Assembly: GCA_032433765.1 (NCBI GenBank)
Contig: JAVIAB010000092.1
Location: 103,956,564 to 104,020,563, forward strand
DNA: 64,000 bases
Source of the DNA: Megaustenia siamemsis
Taxonomy: Eukaryota; Mollusca; Gastropoda; Stylommatophora; Ariophantidae
Direction: 5' to 3'
Part shown: piece after piece, positions 20,777 through 32,415 of the stretch
Numbering within the stretch: position 1 is the stretch's first letter
How the letters are laid out: each line of letters starts with the position of its first letter
Notes under the pieces: generated by a model
Seen by the model: the letters and a program-made list of their open reading frames with translations, nothing else
Told to the model about the DNA's origin: nothing
Database searches by the model: none
Program-made: the position numbers and the translations under genes

Positions 20777-21828
20777 GTGGAGATATTTTTAGGGGGAAAA
20801 AACCAACAACAAAAACTGGAAAGTTTTAAGAAGTAAAAATGGGATTACAAATTTGTAAAGTGTAAAAGTGATGACGAATACAAAATGGGACAACATGACG
20901 AATATTGCTAATGAAAGTTAGAGCCTGGGGAAAATATAAAATAAAGAAAAAGCAAAACAGAAGATGCAAAAAAGACGTGACACACGACAAATATGATATT
21001 AGAACCAAATATTTCCAAACCATTGGCGCAGTTACATGTGATGTCAGTGCCACGTCTAGCCGCCCGTTTTACCCTTCGAAATTCCTTCGTGTAAATGGTC
21101 AGAATGGGTTAAATTAACTGACTGGCAGACGAGTGTGCCAATCCGTGTCAGCGAAACCAATTCAAGGTGGAAAAGGTAAAAGACTTGTATTAGAGATTTA
21201 GGATAAAAGCGCAGTAGCGAAACAACTATAAAACAGGAATTTTGAAAAAGAGGGATATATTAGAGGTGAGAAAGATAGGTTAAAGGTTAATGAGAATGTG
21301 TACATGTTGGACAAATTAGCAGGAAAAGATGAATTGATTAGAACGTATAAAAAAAAGAATAGTTAATTATAAAATGAAAAAAAGTAAAAATCTGTATTTA
21401 AAAAATACAAAAAAACAATAGAACAAGAAGTTACGCAAGAAACATGAGCTGGGAATTAGAAAGAGCACGCAAAGGGGGGAAACACGTTTGGCATTTATTG
21501 TTCTTTACTGAGCATAAAATTAAATACATGCTCATTAGAGATATATTTAATATAATTTCTACATACACAGACATACCTACATACATACATGAATACATAA
21601 ATCTATATACAGTATTCTAGAAACAATTTTGTGAAATCAAATTTCTGTGAACTCATACTATTTTCCTGTCTGCTGTTAGACTATTCAGGATTCACCTTCA
21701 CGTGTCAAGACTAGTTCCAAGTAACGATGAAGAACTCTGTTTTTTCTTATCTCTTTATGTAAAAAATGGTTCATATATCGTTATCATTGTATGAAATACA
21801 GCTATTATTGCCTGAGCTATTATGTGCA
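20777..21828. other. unassigned AT-rich stretch
   Basis: Rich in A-tracts, no repeat or domain recognised. The ORFs at 20826-21117 are low complexity. Confidence 0.4.
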
Positions 21829-22093
21829 TCGGGAGCCGCGATAGCTCAGTGGTTAGTGAACTGGACTGCAAAGGACAAGAGGTAGGGTTTCAATCACAAC
21901 GACGGCTTCCGGGTTTACCCAGCCTTTAATGGGTATCGGATTTTTTTTCTGAGAAAGTAAAGCGGCACGGGCGTAATACCGACCACATTACCCCAAAAAT
22001 CATGTTCTGAAGGTCTGTAAAATTTATGGTCACTAACACCATATTCCCTATACGCCACTTGGCGTGACGGGGCTCTTTACCTTTTTTTTTAAA
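21829..22093 (+). mobile_element. SINE1 copy
   Basis: The head GCCGCGATAGCTCAGTGGTTAG carries the A box; the B box is mutated (GGTTTCAATCAC). The body has CCTTTAATGGGTATCGG and GCGTAATACCGACCACATTA. The 3' end keeps the intact hairpin ACGCCACTTGGCGT followed by a T-run. No clear target duplication was found. Confidence 0.9.
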
Positions 22094-22517
22094 TTCTGTA
22101 CCTCACGTCTGTTGTATATTTACCATCTGAGGTTTAAATTGCTCCCATATAATAGTAATACAAGTTAATGATTCTTTAAAGACTGTTTCATGTAGTTCAG
22201 TTGTGGATTTCGGGGATATATTTTTCTTTGTTTCGACAATTACATTTGTCTTCATGCCACAGAGTGTAAGAAGAACACTATTGCTTTTCATCACGACAAC
22301 GTTTATCATTTTATCACTTTTTTAAAACTCTAACATACCTATACAGATTCGCACACCCAAAACAAACACACGCACATACACATATGTTTAAGTAAATATA
22401 TTATTTAGCAAAAAAAAATAAATAAAAAAAAAGATAGTCATACCTCAGCAACGAAAAACACTCATAGAAGTAAATGATAATGAAACTATACACAGAGAAG
22501 GATCGGTATCTCTCCTA
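22094..22517. other. unassigned stretch with A-rich tracts
   Basis: No gene or repeat recognised, apart from short A/T tracts around 22410-22430. Confidence 0.4.
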
Positions 22518-22990
22518 CTAACAGGGTGTTAGCACATCATAGTGTTGACTTCTCCAGCAAATCAAGCCTGCATGTTGCGAGGCACACTTCCCACAAACTC
22601 TTGCTGGTAATTGTGAGTCAAATTGTCCAAATGTGGGCCGAAACGTCATATATTTTGTATTATCCTTTCTTGTAAAGCTGCCACCATAATTTGTAGGAGT
22701 GTGTGTTAAACCCCACCACGTGTTCCCTAATACCAACTTTACCGCAGCCCTGCATTCACTTGATTGTTCTCTGTCCAAATAAATGTCAGCTATCTTCTTA
22801 AAATGGTCAACTTCTAGAGTGCATTTCTCTTTTCCGTCAATAAATCTTGAGTAGTGCCCAAATGTTTTCTTTTGGGTTTAGATTGAGAATGTCGCTGGGC
22901 CACCTCAGAGATCACATTCTTTTCTTGCTGCCATGTTTTGATGGTATAAGCTGACAACTTTAGGTCATGTTGAAACGTGCACCTGTTTTG
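22518..22990 (-). pseudogene. Tc1-like transposase relic (C-terminal catalytic part)
   Basis: The minus strand from about 22990 reads FQHDLKLSAYTIKTWQQEK, corresponding to the second-Asp region (FQQDNAPCH...) of Tc1-family DDE transposases. It then reads RWPSDILNLNPKENIWALLK after one frame change, corresponding to the hallmark WPSQSPDLNPIENLWxxLK with the catalytic Glu retained. The following ORF (22518-22778) would be the C-terminal tail. N-terminal DNA-binding and first-Asp regions are not seen. A dead fragment of a DNA transposon. Confidence 0.65.
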
Positions 22991-23082
22991 TGTAATTAAT
23001 CATGTGCAGTTCTTGGTTGACATTAAATACCGCTGGGCTTCCTTCTCAAACTCCGGCGCGTGCTAAATTTTAATGTGTTAAA

Positions 23083-23158
23083 TTTACAAAAAGAAATGGC
23101 AGGCTTTCTGTTGAGCTAAATAAGCTGAAATCTAATTTAATATGAATGATCTACCCTA
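23083..23158 (+). repeat. 76-bp inverted repeat, left copy
   Basis: Perfect inverted match to 28172-28247 over 76 bp, beginning TTTACAAAAAGAAATGGC. Just outside, both copies have TA next to CAAAAAGAAATGG. This fits the ends of a Tc1/mariner-type element (TA duplication) whose interior was filled by a LINE, but the ends are not proven. Confidence 0.85.
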
Positions 23159-23185
23159 ACTAATCTATTATATTCTATTATATTC

Positions 23186-23189
<4 letters not shown>

Positions 23190-23244
<55 letters not shown>
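23190..23244. repeat. (TA)n microsatellite
   Basis: About 27 TA units, just 5' of LINE-B. Confidence 0.95.
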
Positions 23245-23249
<5 letters not shown>

Positions 23250-23259
23250 ACACATTCGC

Positions 23260-26200
23260 TGGACCGCTGCAGAAGTTGCATTAGGGAACTGATTAGCTTC
23301 GGTTAAACGGTGTAATTTTCTACGCCTGAGCTAATCAACTGATCCAGTTAGCAAAGTTCGTTGATGATAACAGGTTGTACTCACCTCATTGTTCTTCATT
23401 GTCAAGTTAAAAGTTTGTGAATACGACCTTCCCCTGCCTAGCGATATATGCGAATTACGTCAACACATCGTATGATGTTCCAAAACCGTCCATGTAATTG
23501 TATGCCGCCAAGTTCTTGCATTGTACAACTTCTTGCTAAGCTCTGCTCAGTCTAGTCAGTGGCAGTTTTCACTTTGGATTGTGCATCAGCTTTTCGTGTG
23601 CTGTTGGCTGCTTTTACTATAGTATCTGGTATATTGTGAGTGCAGCCATAGTTGTGTGGGCTACGTCATCAAGTTAGTCGCATAGCCCTAGGACGGTCGT
23701 ACTCTAATCAATGAAAGACGGAGTGGGGTTTCGTACATGACTTGTCAGCATCGGTGAGACTCCCGGAAGTTCGTGATAGCTAGGAGGGTCTTATAGTCTG
23801 TTGTTTGATGTGTGATGGTGATGGTGATGGTCTAATCACCAACTAATTACTACATCAAGCTTGGGCAGATGGTGCTCGTAAACCTGGGAGGGCCGACCAT
23901 CCAAATGCAGAATCCCCCTACAGAAAAGACAATCTGCTGTCTTGCAGGAAGATTGGGGACAATCAAAGGCTAAGGAAAGCAAAACTGAATAAAATGCTTG
24001 CTGAAATCGGATGCACTGGATCACTGGTGCAGAACACAGTGCAACGTTTCAACAAGTAATCAATCAGACTGGATCTAAGAGACTCTAATTATTATAGAAA
24101 CTACCACTGACCGGAAAGGCTTCAAGAAACAGCTGAATATAATACACTGGAATGCGGAGGGCATATACCACAAAAAACAAGCTCAACCAATCAGACTAGC
24201 TGAGGAGGAGATAGACTTTGCCTGCATCCAGGAAACTTATCTTAATCCTCAGCATAGATTGATGATCAGGGGCTACCAAACATTTAGACAAGACAGGGAA
24301 AGTCACAAGGGTGGAATTTTTATACTTATTAAAATTCCATCCCAGCAAAACTGATAGATGTAGTCACAAACGGAGAGGCAGAGATCATTGGTACAGACCT
24401 ACACATTAACTCTGCTAGTATAAGGATAGTTAATATATACTGTCCAAATGACAAATTACTGAAGCTAGGGTCAATGGAAATAACACCATCAAAGTGTCTG
24501 GTAGTGGGAGCCTTTAACAGCCACTTAGAAAAATGGGGATATAAGGAATCCAATGTTCGAGGTGAAGAAGTGGAAGAATAGGAACTAGACAACAACCTAT
24601 TCCTCATAAACTCTAGGGAGGAAACCCCCCCCCCCCCCCCCCCCCCGCGGCCCCCCCCCCCCCAACCTTCTACTCAAGAAGATGGAAAACAACTTCCACT
24701 CCCGACCTAGCATTTGCAACTGGAGACATATCTATCAAATAACCAGAAAAATGCTGAACCAACTTGGAGATAGTGACCATAGACCAGTCAAACTTTCAGT
24801 GGCTCTTGCTCACAAACAGGAGTTGCAAATACCTCTTTCCCGCTGGAACTATAAGAGAGCAGATTGGACAAAGTTTGCAAGGTTCACTCATGCATATACT
24901 GCGCCTATCAATACCCATAGAAAAGAAGGTCAATAATATTATAGAGCGGTTAACAAATGGAATCCTTAGAGATCCATTCCTAGAGGAGTAAGAGGAAACT
25001 ACAAGCCATACTGGAGCAAGGAAATACAAAGACTAGAAGAGGAACTGGACTCTGCCAGAGAACTAGCTGAGACATCACACAGCACAGAGAGCAACATTGC
25101 CTACAGAGCAGCCTCGGCAAATACATACGTGAGGTCATGATATCAGCAAGACAGAGCTGGATAGACAAAACAGAGTGCCTTAATCTAGACAAAAATGGTC
25201 ATAAACAATGGAAACTTGCGAAAGCTCTGAGCGACGAAAACAACTGCCGACCTCCAATATCATTAGCACACAATCAGAACATCCTCACAGGCAAAAGGGC
25301 AGCAAATCTACTGATAGAGACTTACAAAAACATTAGTAGATTAGATGTTCCAATAGACAAACAGAAAAGCTGCAAGAGGGGAAAACCAAGATGCAAAACA
25401 CATGCCTTTAGCACCAGAAGAGCATCAGATGACCATCTTTACCCCAACTGAATTAAATGTTGCCCTCAAAGGATTGAAGCTCAAAAGTTCCCCTGGTAAA
25501 GATGGAATCTCCAACGAAATGCTCCTAAATCTGGGACAGAAAGCCAAGAGCCAACTTCTAAGGATAATAAATGCTAGCTGGAAGAGAGGTCATGTGCCGG
25601 CAATCTGGAAAGAAGCTATTATGGTGCCCATTCTCAAGCGTGGAAAAGACCCACTAGACCCAAGTAGCTATAGACCAATTAGCTTACTGCGCTGCCTGAG
25701 TAAACCCATGGAAAGGCTTGTTAACAGAAGACTTATGTGGCATTTGGAAACAAAACAACAAATCGTACCACAACAAAGTGGCTTCCGTCAGCACAGATCA
25801 GCTGAAGACCTGGTCACCTACATTGCACAGGAATAGAGGATGCTTTACAAGAAAAGAAACACACACTGGCAGTGTGGGTCGACATGGAGAAGGCTTTTTA
25901 TTGGGTTTGGCGAAAGGGTTTAAAGAACAAGCTTTTTAGACTTGGCATCCAGGGTCGTTTATTCAATTGAGTCTCTCAATACCTTCAGGATAGAACGGCC
26001 AGAGTACAAGTTCAAGGTCAAATAAGTAAGAAGGTCTCTATCGAACAAGGTGTCCCACAAGCCGGAGTCTTGTCCCCAACACTCTTTTAAATTTTCATAA
26101 ATGACATCGTAATGGACATTCCACCCAGAATACACTCAGCAATATACGCAGATGATCTGGCGTTATGGGCTCGCGAGGAAAGTATGTCGGTGGCTGGACC

Positions 26201-27820
26201 CAGTATGCAAGATGCCCTAGGTGAACTTGAAAAATGGACGAACATCTGGTTCTTACCAATCAACGAAAAAAAAAACTACATATACAATTTTCAGCCTATC
26301 AAGAAACACACTCTCTGCAAACTTGAAAATAAAAGACCATACACTCCCTATTGACCAAAACCCAACATATCTTGGCGTCGCCATGAATCGCAGAATGACT
26401 TGGAAAAACCAGATAGATAGGGCAAGGAAAAAAACCAGAAAACGAACAAATATTATGAAGAAATTGGCAGGAACGGACTGGGAGGCAGACAGCAATATTT
26501 TGAAAAGACTATACGTAGGAAGAGTCACTCCATTCTAGAGTATGGAGTCACAGCTTGGGCTATGTATTCCAAATCACACCTTAGCAAAATTAACAGAACG
26601 CAGAATCAAGCTGCCCGTATCATCACACCTATCTAGACTCTAGAAGCAGTAACAGGTTTACAACCATTAGATGACAGACGGGTCACTAAAGTATTGCAAC
26701 AAGCGGAGAAATATAGAAGGCTCCCTAGCCACCCATGCACCAAAGAATAACTGGTTCCGGAATTGTACGACTAAAGAGGAGCAACTTCGCTGCAATTGCC
26801 AATGAACTAACTACTGGAGACCCAGTACTTTCCCAAACAATACCGAAACCCTTGGGCCCATCTGATATGTCTCCTCATGTAAAGCATAAAATACCAGAAC
26901 TTAAGGAAAATATAATAGGAATCATGAAAAAAGGCACCAATCAGACACAGAAAGAAAACACGTAGCAGAAAAACACATAAACGATACCTACCCACAGGAC
27001 TCTCGGTCCCATATATACACTGATGGCTCTGCTATAAATGCCACCAGAAATGGAGAGGGAGGTGTGTTCTGAATAATCAGGACGAGATCACCAAGTCAAT
27101 AGCTACTAGAAAATTCTCAAACAACTTTAAAGCAGAAACTGAGGCCATCAGAGATGCTGCAACACTGGCTACTCAACACAAAAATAACATGCACAATAAA
27201 TTGGTGATTCTGACTGATGCACTGTCAGTACTATCAGCTCTGAAAAGCCCCAAGAACAATGAACTAGATGACTTGAGAACAACTCTGGACCAACTATACA
27301 ATAACTTCCAGAGAGTAGTCATTCAGTGGATAGCATCACACTGTAATATACACGGGAACGAACGTGCAGACAAATTAACTAAAGAGGTATGGAGATTACA
27401 ACAAAAGAACCATCCGCTCAGTTATGATGAAGCCAAATCCATCATCAAAGGTCAGTTCCATGAAAAATGGAAACGAGAACACCCAAAGCATAACGTGAGG
27501 GACGGATACCATCAACTATCAAGGAGGGACCAAGTTATGATATCAAGTTAGTTACTTCGCCTACGCACTGGCCACAATAGAATGAGAAATCACATGTTCA
27601 CCAAATTCAAAATAGGTACAACCAGTCTATGCCACTGTACACTGGACAATATGACTACAAAACATGTTCTACAGGATTGCCCCCAGTACACAGACCTGAG
27701 AAGAGCAATGTGGTCCATGCCCACCTACCTGGAAGAAAAAATATGGGGCAATCGATTCGCTTAAACAGATAGCTGACTTCATGAGAGAGTCTGGAATCCT
27801 CCTCTGATTGAGTCTTGATC

Positions 27821-27822
<2 letters not shown>
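23260..27822 (+). pseudogene. LINE-B, near full-length RT/RNase H non-LTR retrotransposon, broken
   Basis: The presumed 5' leader is 23260-23800. A segment similar to it occurs at 54900-55280. The endonuclease starts near 24130 (LNIIHWNAEGI, EEEIDFACIQETYL, GYQTFRQDR) and ends with GDSDHRPVKLS near 24785; a C-homopolymer interrupts it at 24625-24663. RT pieces follow: KSSPGKDGISNEML, SYRPISLLRCLSKPMERLVN and QQSGFRQHRSAEDLVTY (25402-25836), EQGVPQAGVLSPTL, and the catalytic IYADDLALW (about 26135-26165). RNase H lies at about 27000-27400 (YTDGSAINATRNG, VILTDALSVLSAL, IQWIASHCNIHGNERADKL). The C-terminal zinc-like CHCTL...HVLQDC is near 27625-27690. ORF1 is not identified. At least six stops or shifts make it inactive. 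It resembles LINE-A domain by domain and is most likely of the I/Nimb type. The 3' end is followed by (AG)n. Confidence 0.85.
24625..24663. repeat. C homopolymers (22 and 13 bases) inside LINE-B endonuclease
   Basis: Two runs of C separated by GCGG, at the point where LINE-A has codons for DPPTFYSRSW. Such length is rare in a coding region. It could be slippage expansion after the element died or a sequencing or assembly error. Confidence 0.9.

Positions 27823-27851
<29 letters not shown>
27823..27851. repeat. (AG)n at LINE-B 3' end
   Basis: Directly follows ...GATTGAGTCTTGATCGC. The minus-strand LINE-B copy has the same preceding sequence and the same dinucleotide. Confidence 0.9.
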
Positions 27852-27854
<3 letters not shown>

Positions 27855-28171
27855 GATTTGAGTAAGATGGCGATGATTCGTTGATGCAAGAATTCTTTCC
27901 CTCTTCTCCTTCTTTTCGCAGGTTTGCATTCCATGTTTTTAATTTACTCTCAACTCTATAGCCACAGAAATTTCTACGGGTTTAGTAATGTTGGAAAATA
28001 TTTGATTTTCTTCGTTCCCAAACCGTGAAATTAACATACGCTTTGACTTTGTATTCATTTTCTGGGACAAACGTTGGAAATTATCGTCTGCCCTGTTATC
28101 AAGGGAATTTGCTCTGCGCTATTGTTTGAAAACGTTCGGTTGTGTTTGCTTTCTAAAATGGAGTGCATAGG
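27852..28171. other. unassigned sequence between LINE-B tail and inverted repeat
   Basis: 320 bp without a recognisable feature. If 23083-28247 is one element, this is its inner right flank. Confidence 0.4.
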
Positions 28172-28247
28172 TAGGGTAGATCATTCATATTAAATTAGAT
28201 TTCAGCTTATTTAGCTCAACAGAAAGCCTGCCATTTCTTTTTGTAAA
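28172..28247 (-). repeat. 76-bp inverted repeat, right copy
   Basis: Reverse complement of 23083-23158 without a mismatch. It is followed by a CA/TA microsatellite region. Confidence 0.85.
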
Positions 28248-28343
28248 ATACGAAATACACACATACACATACATACATGCATATATATATATATATATAC
28301 AGACACACAAACTGCATGCATAAATGCACACACATAAGTTAAA

Positions 28344-28595
28344 AACAAAAGTAAAGTACCCCCGTCACGCCAAGTGGCGTATAGGGAATATGGTGTTAGT
28401 GACCATAAATTTTACAGACCTTCGGCACATGATTTTCGGGGTAATGTGGTCGGTATTACGCCCGTGCCGTTTTACTTTCCCAGAAAAAAAATCTGGTACC
28501 CATTAAAGGCTATGTGAACCGGAGCCGTCGGTTATGATCGAACCCAACCTCTTGTCCTTTGTAGTCCAGTTCACTAACCACTAAGCTATATATCT
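28344..28595 (-). mobile_element. SINE1 copy
   Basis: Minus-strand SINE1. The 3' hairpin appears here as ACGCCAAGTGGCGT, then the body (GGTACCCATTAAAGG), the B-box complement GATCGAACCC and the A-box complement CTAACCACTAAGCTAT. The 5' extremity is mutated. No clear duplication. Confidence 0.9.
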
Positions 28596-28773
28596 TAATT
28601 AAAGAACATTGGATATTGAATCACTCTATAATTTCCAATCTCTACATACTTATCTGTTAATCTTTTCCTTTGATGTCATCCTAACGAGGTACTCTCTTAA
28701 ACAAGGAGGTAAGCACAGTTATGAAATATAATAAATATGACATACTGTGCGGGCCCGCTAACCACTGAGCTAG

Positions 28774-28783
28774 ATACACACAC

Positions 28784-28852
<69 letters not shown>
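28774..28852. repeat. (CA)n(TA)n microsatellite
   Basis: A short CA run followed by about 33 TA units. A small remnant of a SINE1 head (complement of TAGCTCAGTGGTTAG) precedes it at 28758-28773. Confidence 0.9.
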
Positions 28853-28856
<4 letters not shown>

Positions 28857-29898
28857 TCGTTCCTAGTTTCAATTACATCTACTTTTGAATCGTGTAGGAA
28901 TTCTATTCTTGTGGTGCATTATTTTAATACCTTCTTTAAATGAGTGTTTTTAATTTTCTTCACTATGTCTTCTTTTACTACAACCCACCAGTAAACAAAG
29001 TGTAATTTTCTTCACCATTTCTTCTTTTACTACAACCCACCAGTAAACAAAGTGTAATTTTATTCTCTCACTAGAAAAAAACATTATAATTAGAGACGGT
29101 CCTTGGAAGAAAATAAAAGAATCATCAGACTGCACTCAGTTGAACCCTCAAGGAACAATCATTATAGTGGTTTTCTTTTAAGCTCATTGAATATAATCAG
29201 TGTTGTATAATCCAGCACTGCGAGGTGGTGATATATACACACACGTTCACATGAGTCTAGTTCTATGTTCATCAAATAGCACGAACATGTGGCCGAGGGT
29301 GGAATAACAAATAGTTAAGACAAACATGGGCACATACGAAAGCAAGTCAATTCTCATGTAAATAATTCTCTAGGCTTTGTAAACTACCTCTTTTATTGAA
29401 ACTTTTATTTGAATTCAATATTATATAAAGAGTTCATTGATTAGAACCAACTAGATTGTACCCGAGACAAACACAAAGGTTCTTAGTTCACTGCCGTCGA
29501 TGGTGAACATATTGATGGCTGCAGCAGCTCGCTAGTTAAATATGCAACTAATTGAAACCATTTTGAGTGATTTCATGATGTTGTAGAAGCTTTGATAATC
29601 ACACCCGCTCACTATTTGATTTCCATTACCGTAGCAGTCTGCATTACTTTACATGCTGCTTACATTCGTAAATGCAAAGGCAAATATTGCCTTTATGTTC
29701 CTTCACTTCTGTCTCCATCTATCTAAATCTCAAACACACACACAAACTCTCTCTCACACACTCTCTCTCTCACACACTCTCGCTCTCTCTCATAGCCCCT
29801 GCCTTTATTAACAAATATCATAACATATATATCATATTTTTTTCCTTTCCTCACTCATATCTCTTTTACTATATTCTTTTCATTTTTTAACTCATTTG
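28853..29898. other. mostly unassigned; 52-bp duplication and CA/CT tracts
   Basis: A 52-bp unit starting AATTTTCTTCAC occurs at 28952 and again at 29004, about two copies with two mismatches. CA and CT tracts lie at 29730-29790. Otherwise nothing is recognised. Confidence 0.5.
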
Positions 29899-30427
29899 CA
29901 GTGGTTCTCGGACTTCACACTTAATTCATTCTAGGAGGACGTCTGAAGTCTGAACTGTTTGAAGTTCCAGTCTGTTTTCCCAATTATAAATAATGGAACG
30001 TTAATTAATCCTGCTCCGAACCCTTAAAAACATCCAGTTTGGTAAACTTAAACAACAAATGTACATAATTAAGGTTTTAATAACACATTTAATTGTCGTA
30101 GATATCAAATTAAAACAACGTGAAAACAATTAATTTAGATACACAAATGCTGAACTATGAAATTAAAATTGTATTTACTGTTACTTAGTGGAAGAAGTGG
30201 GAGATCTGGCGAGAAACAGATTTTTTTTTCAGACGGACTATGCTGGATGCTGAATGCTGGATGCGGGTTAATTAGTGAAGTGTGGTGCCGATCTGTGTGG
30301 CTGTTGGCGCACATAATTTTATCTTCTAAATAAAATCTAAACGTTGAAGCATAATTTGAACACTCAATCAAATTCTTTGAGCATTAGCTTCCGAACTCTG
30401 GAACTTTCAAAGTATGAGGCACTACTG
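29899..30427. mobile_element. possible hAT-like MITE
   Basis: The left end reads CAGTGGTTCTCGGACTTC and the right end, on the other strand, reads CAGTAGTGCCTCATACTTTG. Both start CAGT and share GAAGTTCCAG/AAGTTCCAG blocks just inside. The flanking 8-mers do not match, so the boundaries are uncertain. No transposase frame is present. Confidence 0.4.
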
Positions 30428-30554
30428 TATCTTTCGTTGTATTTCTATTTCTCCTTTAATCTCTTTCATTCCTCTCTTATCATTACCACCCACTCTCACC
30501 CCTTTCTCTTCTTTCCCTATATGTTATACCCACGTGCAAAAGATGCATGAACAA

Positions 30555-30800
30555 AATGTTGATAATATTAACTCTGTTGTAAGAATGGAACGGCATCCGC
30601 ACCAAGCATTAACGTGGACACCGCCTGGTAAAGGAAGAAGAGGCAGACCATTGCCGACATAGGAACGAACTATACATGATGAATTAATAGAGTCTGACAA
30701 GTAATGGCGAAAGTTGTCCATGTTTGCTGCAGACCAGATTGGCTGTAGTTATTCTGTGAGTGCCCTATGTTCCGATAAGAGTTCAGAGGATTAAGAAGAT
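30555..30800 (+). pseudogene. LINE 3' terminal fragment
   Basis: Encodes VRMERHPHQALTWTPPGKGRRGRP, then a broken ERTIHDELIESDK.WRKLS and SVSALCSDKSSED, the standard end of a LINE polyprotein (QALTWNPxGKRxRGRP...). The 3' tail is rich in AAGATGAGAAG. Inactive. Confidence 0.7.
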
Positions 30801-31188
30801 GAGAAGAACATTAATTCATCTTGTACTGAAAATGAAGCACTAATTTCCTTAATGACGCTGGTACTGCGACTACGCAAAGAAGAGCCGGTTACAAAAGATG
30901 TTTACACGGTCTAAATACCAAAAATAACATACATCATGGCATTTGAAACTCAATGACATGCGAACTACCATAACATGTGGACCAAGTATATATAACAATT
31001 TGCCAGAATATTTGTTGGATTACTTTAATCCTTAGGATTCACTTAGTAAAGGTTAATAAAAGAGTCATGAATTGCCGGACTATTTGTGTGAATATGCTAA
31101 TAAAAATAATACAGACTTTCCGATGTATAGGGATACATAAATTGTGATACTATTAAATTATATTTATTGAGTAAGCAGTCGGTGAATA
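30801..31188. other. unassigned stretch
   Basis: No gene, repeat or terminus recognised. Confidence 0.4.
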
Positions 31189-31197
31189 CGCAATATA

Positions 31198-31439
31198 AAA
31201 AAAGTAAAGTAAAGTACCCTCGTCACGCCAAGTGGCGTATAGGGAAATATGGTGTTAGTGACCCTATATTTTACAGAATGATTTTTTGGGGTAATGTGGT
31301 CAGTTTTACGCCCGTGCTGCTTTACTTTCCCAGAAAAAATCCGGTACCCATTTAAGGCTGGGTGAACTCGGAAGCCGTCGGTTGGGATCGAACCCTACCC
31401 CTTGTCCGTGGTAGTCCAGTTCACTAACCACTGAGCTAT
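31198..31439 (-). mobile_element. SINE1 copy with short TSD
   Basis: Minus-strand SINE1 with intact hairpin complement ACGCCAAGTGGCGT and B-box complement GGATCGAACCC. CGCAATATA occurs at 31189-31197 and 31440-31448. The first two bases may belong to the SINE head, so the duplication is 7-9 bp. Confidence 0.9.
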
Positions 31440-31630
31440 CGCAATATACTAACTAAAATTATATTAAATATTGTCAATGAATCGTTCTGGCACATATAGG
31501 ATAAAGATACATAAATGTATCTGAAATAGTAACTGTTCAGTGGGAATACGATTTCTTTCAAGGAAACTTTACATTGTGTCAGTGTGTGTTTTTTAGTAAC
31601 ATGATACAATGTGATATTCCATGTGCTTAT

Positions 31631-31725
31631 CAGAGATTATTATAATTTTATATATTATGTATTAAATGCCAGAGATTATTATAATTTTATATATTATGTA
31701 TTACATGCCAGAGATTATTATAATC
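31631..31725. repeat. 39-bp tandem repeat, about 2.4 copies
   Basis: Units starting CAGAGATTATTATAATTTTA at 31631, 31670 and 31709, with one mismatch between the first two. It ends at the start of a LINE-D fragment. Confidence 0.85.
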
Positions 31726-31734
31726 GGGAGGACA

Positions 31735-31965
31735 TCATTAATGCCCTCTGGGAAGTGGGAAAGACACTTCAACAACCATGAGTCCACGTCACTCCTTCGG
31801 ATGAAAGAGATGGGAGTTAAGATGGGCACAGCCAGAAACGAGAAACTTAGTGGGCGTGTAAGAAGACTAATTAAGCAAAACATGGACACTGCAAGACTTA
31901 CCGAGGAGGGGAACTGAGCACCTATGGACATGTTCGGAGTGCAATGATGATGACCTGCTTATAAC
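31735..31965 (+). pseudogene. LINE-D C-terminal fragment
   Basis: Reads STSLLRMKEMGVKMGTARNEK, SGRVRRLIKQ, then CNDDDL after a shift. It matches the C-terminus of the LINE-D copies at 17241-17474 and 54300-54560, and ends with ATAACTCAATTAT. Confidence 0.8.
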
Positions 31966-32054
31966 TCAATTATAATTTTAATAATAATATGTGCATATGG
32001 ACTTTGACGACTTGACAGACGGTTGACAGATAGCAATTATGATTAGTCAATAGT

Positions 32055-32415
32055 CTAGTTAAATATATCCGTGTTTAGCTGCTTTTACTGAGCAGCTTCT
32101 CTCGTGGCTGAATCTGTCATTATTGGATAGACAGATCCGACCGCAGAATGAAAAGATGCATTGTTGTTTCCCGGTCCCATTTCCTATCTCTTGCACATTT
32201 TGTCTTCTGGTTTTTACATAATCAGTTTCTAGAATGTTGATGTGTGGTTTTTTATTTTTATTTTTGTTCTCCATGTGCTCCAATCCTATACCATCCTTTC
32301 CAAGTATCTTTTGCTGATAGATACTTCGCTCCATGAAGCCTTGCAAACACCCTTATATTTCAACACTTTTCTGCCCTTTGGTTTCATTCCGTCCCTAAGT
32401 TCGCCAAACATTAAT
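32055..32415 (-). pseudogene. LINE-Z C-terminal fragment with Cys-rich finger
   Basis: The minus strand has a block like ELRDGMKPKGRKVLKYKGVCK, then RSIYQQKILGKDGI, ending in CIFSFCGRICLSNNDRFSHERSC. The C-x2-C-GRxC...H-x3-C arrangement is the terminal finger of a LINE polyprotein. It is the better preserved of the LINE-Z copies; the 95-codon frame 32059-32346 is open but lacks RT. Confidence 0.65.

Noticed and set aside
28783..28943. ORF with a long YIYIYI run
   Set aside because: Translation of a TA microsatellite.
29672..29890. 72-codon ORF rich in Leu, Ser and His
   Set aside because: Product of CA/CT low-complexity DNA.
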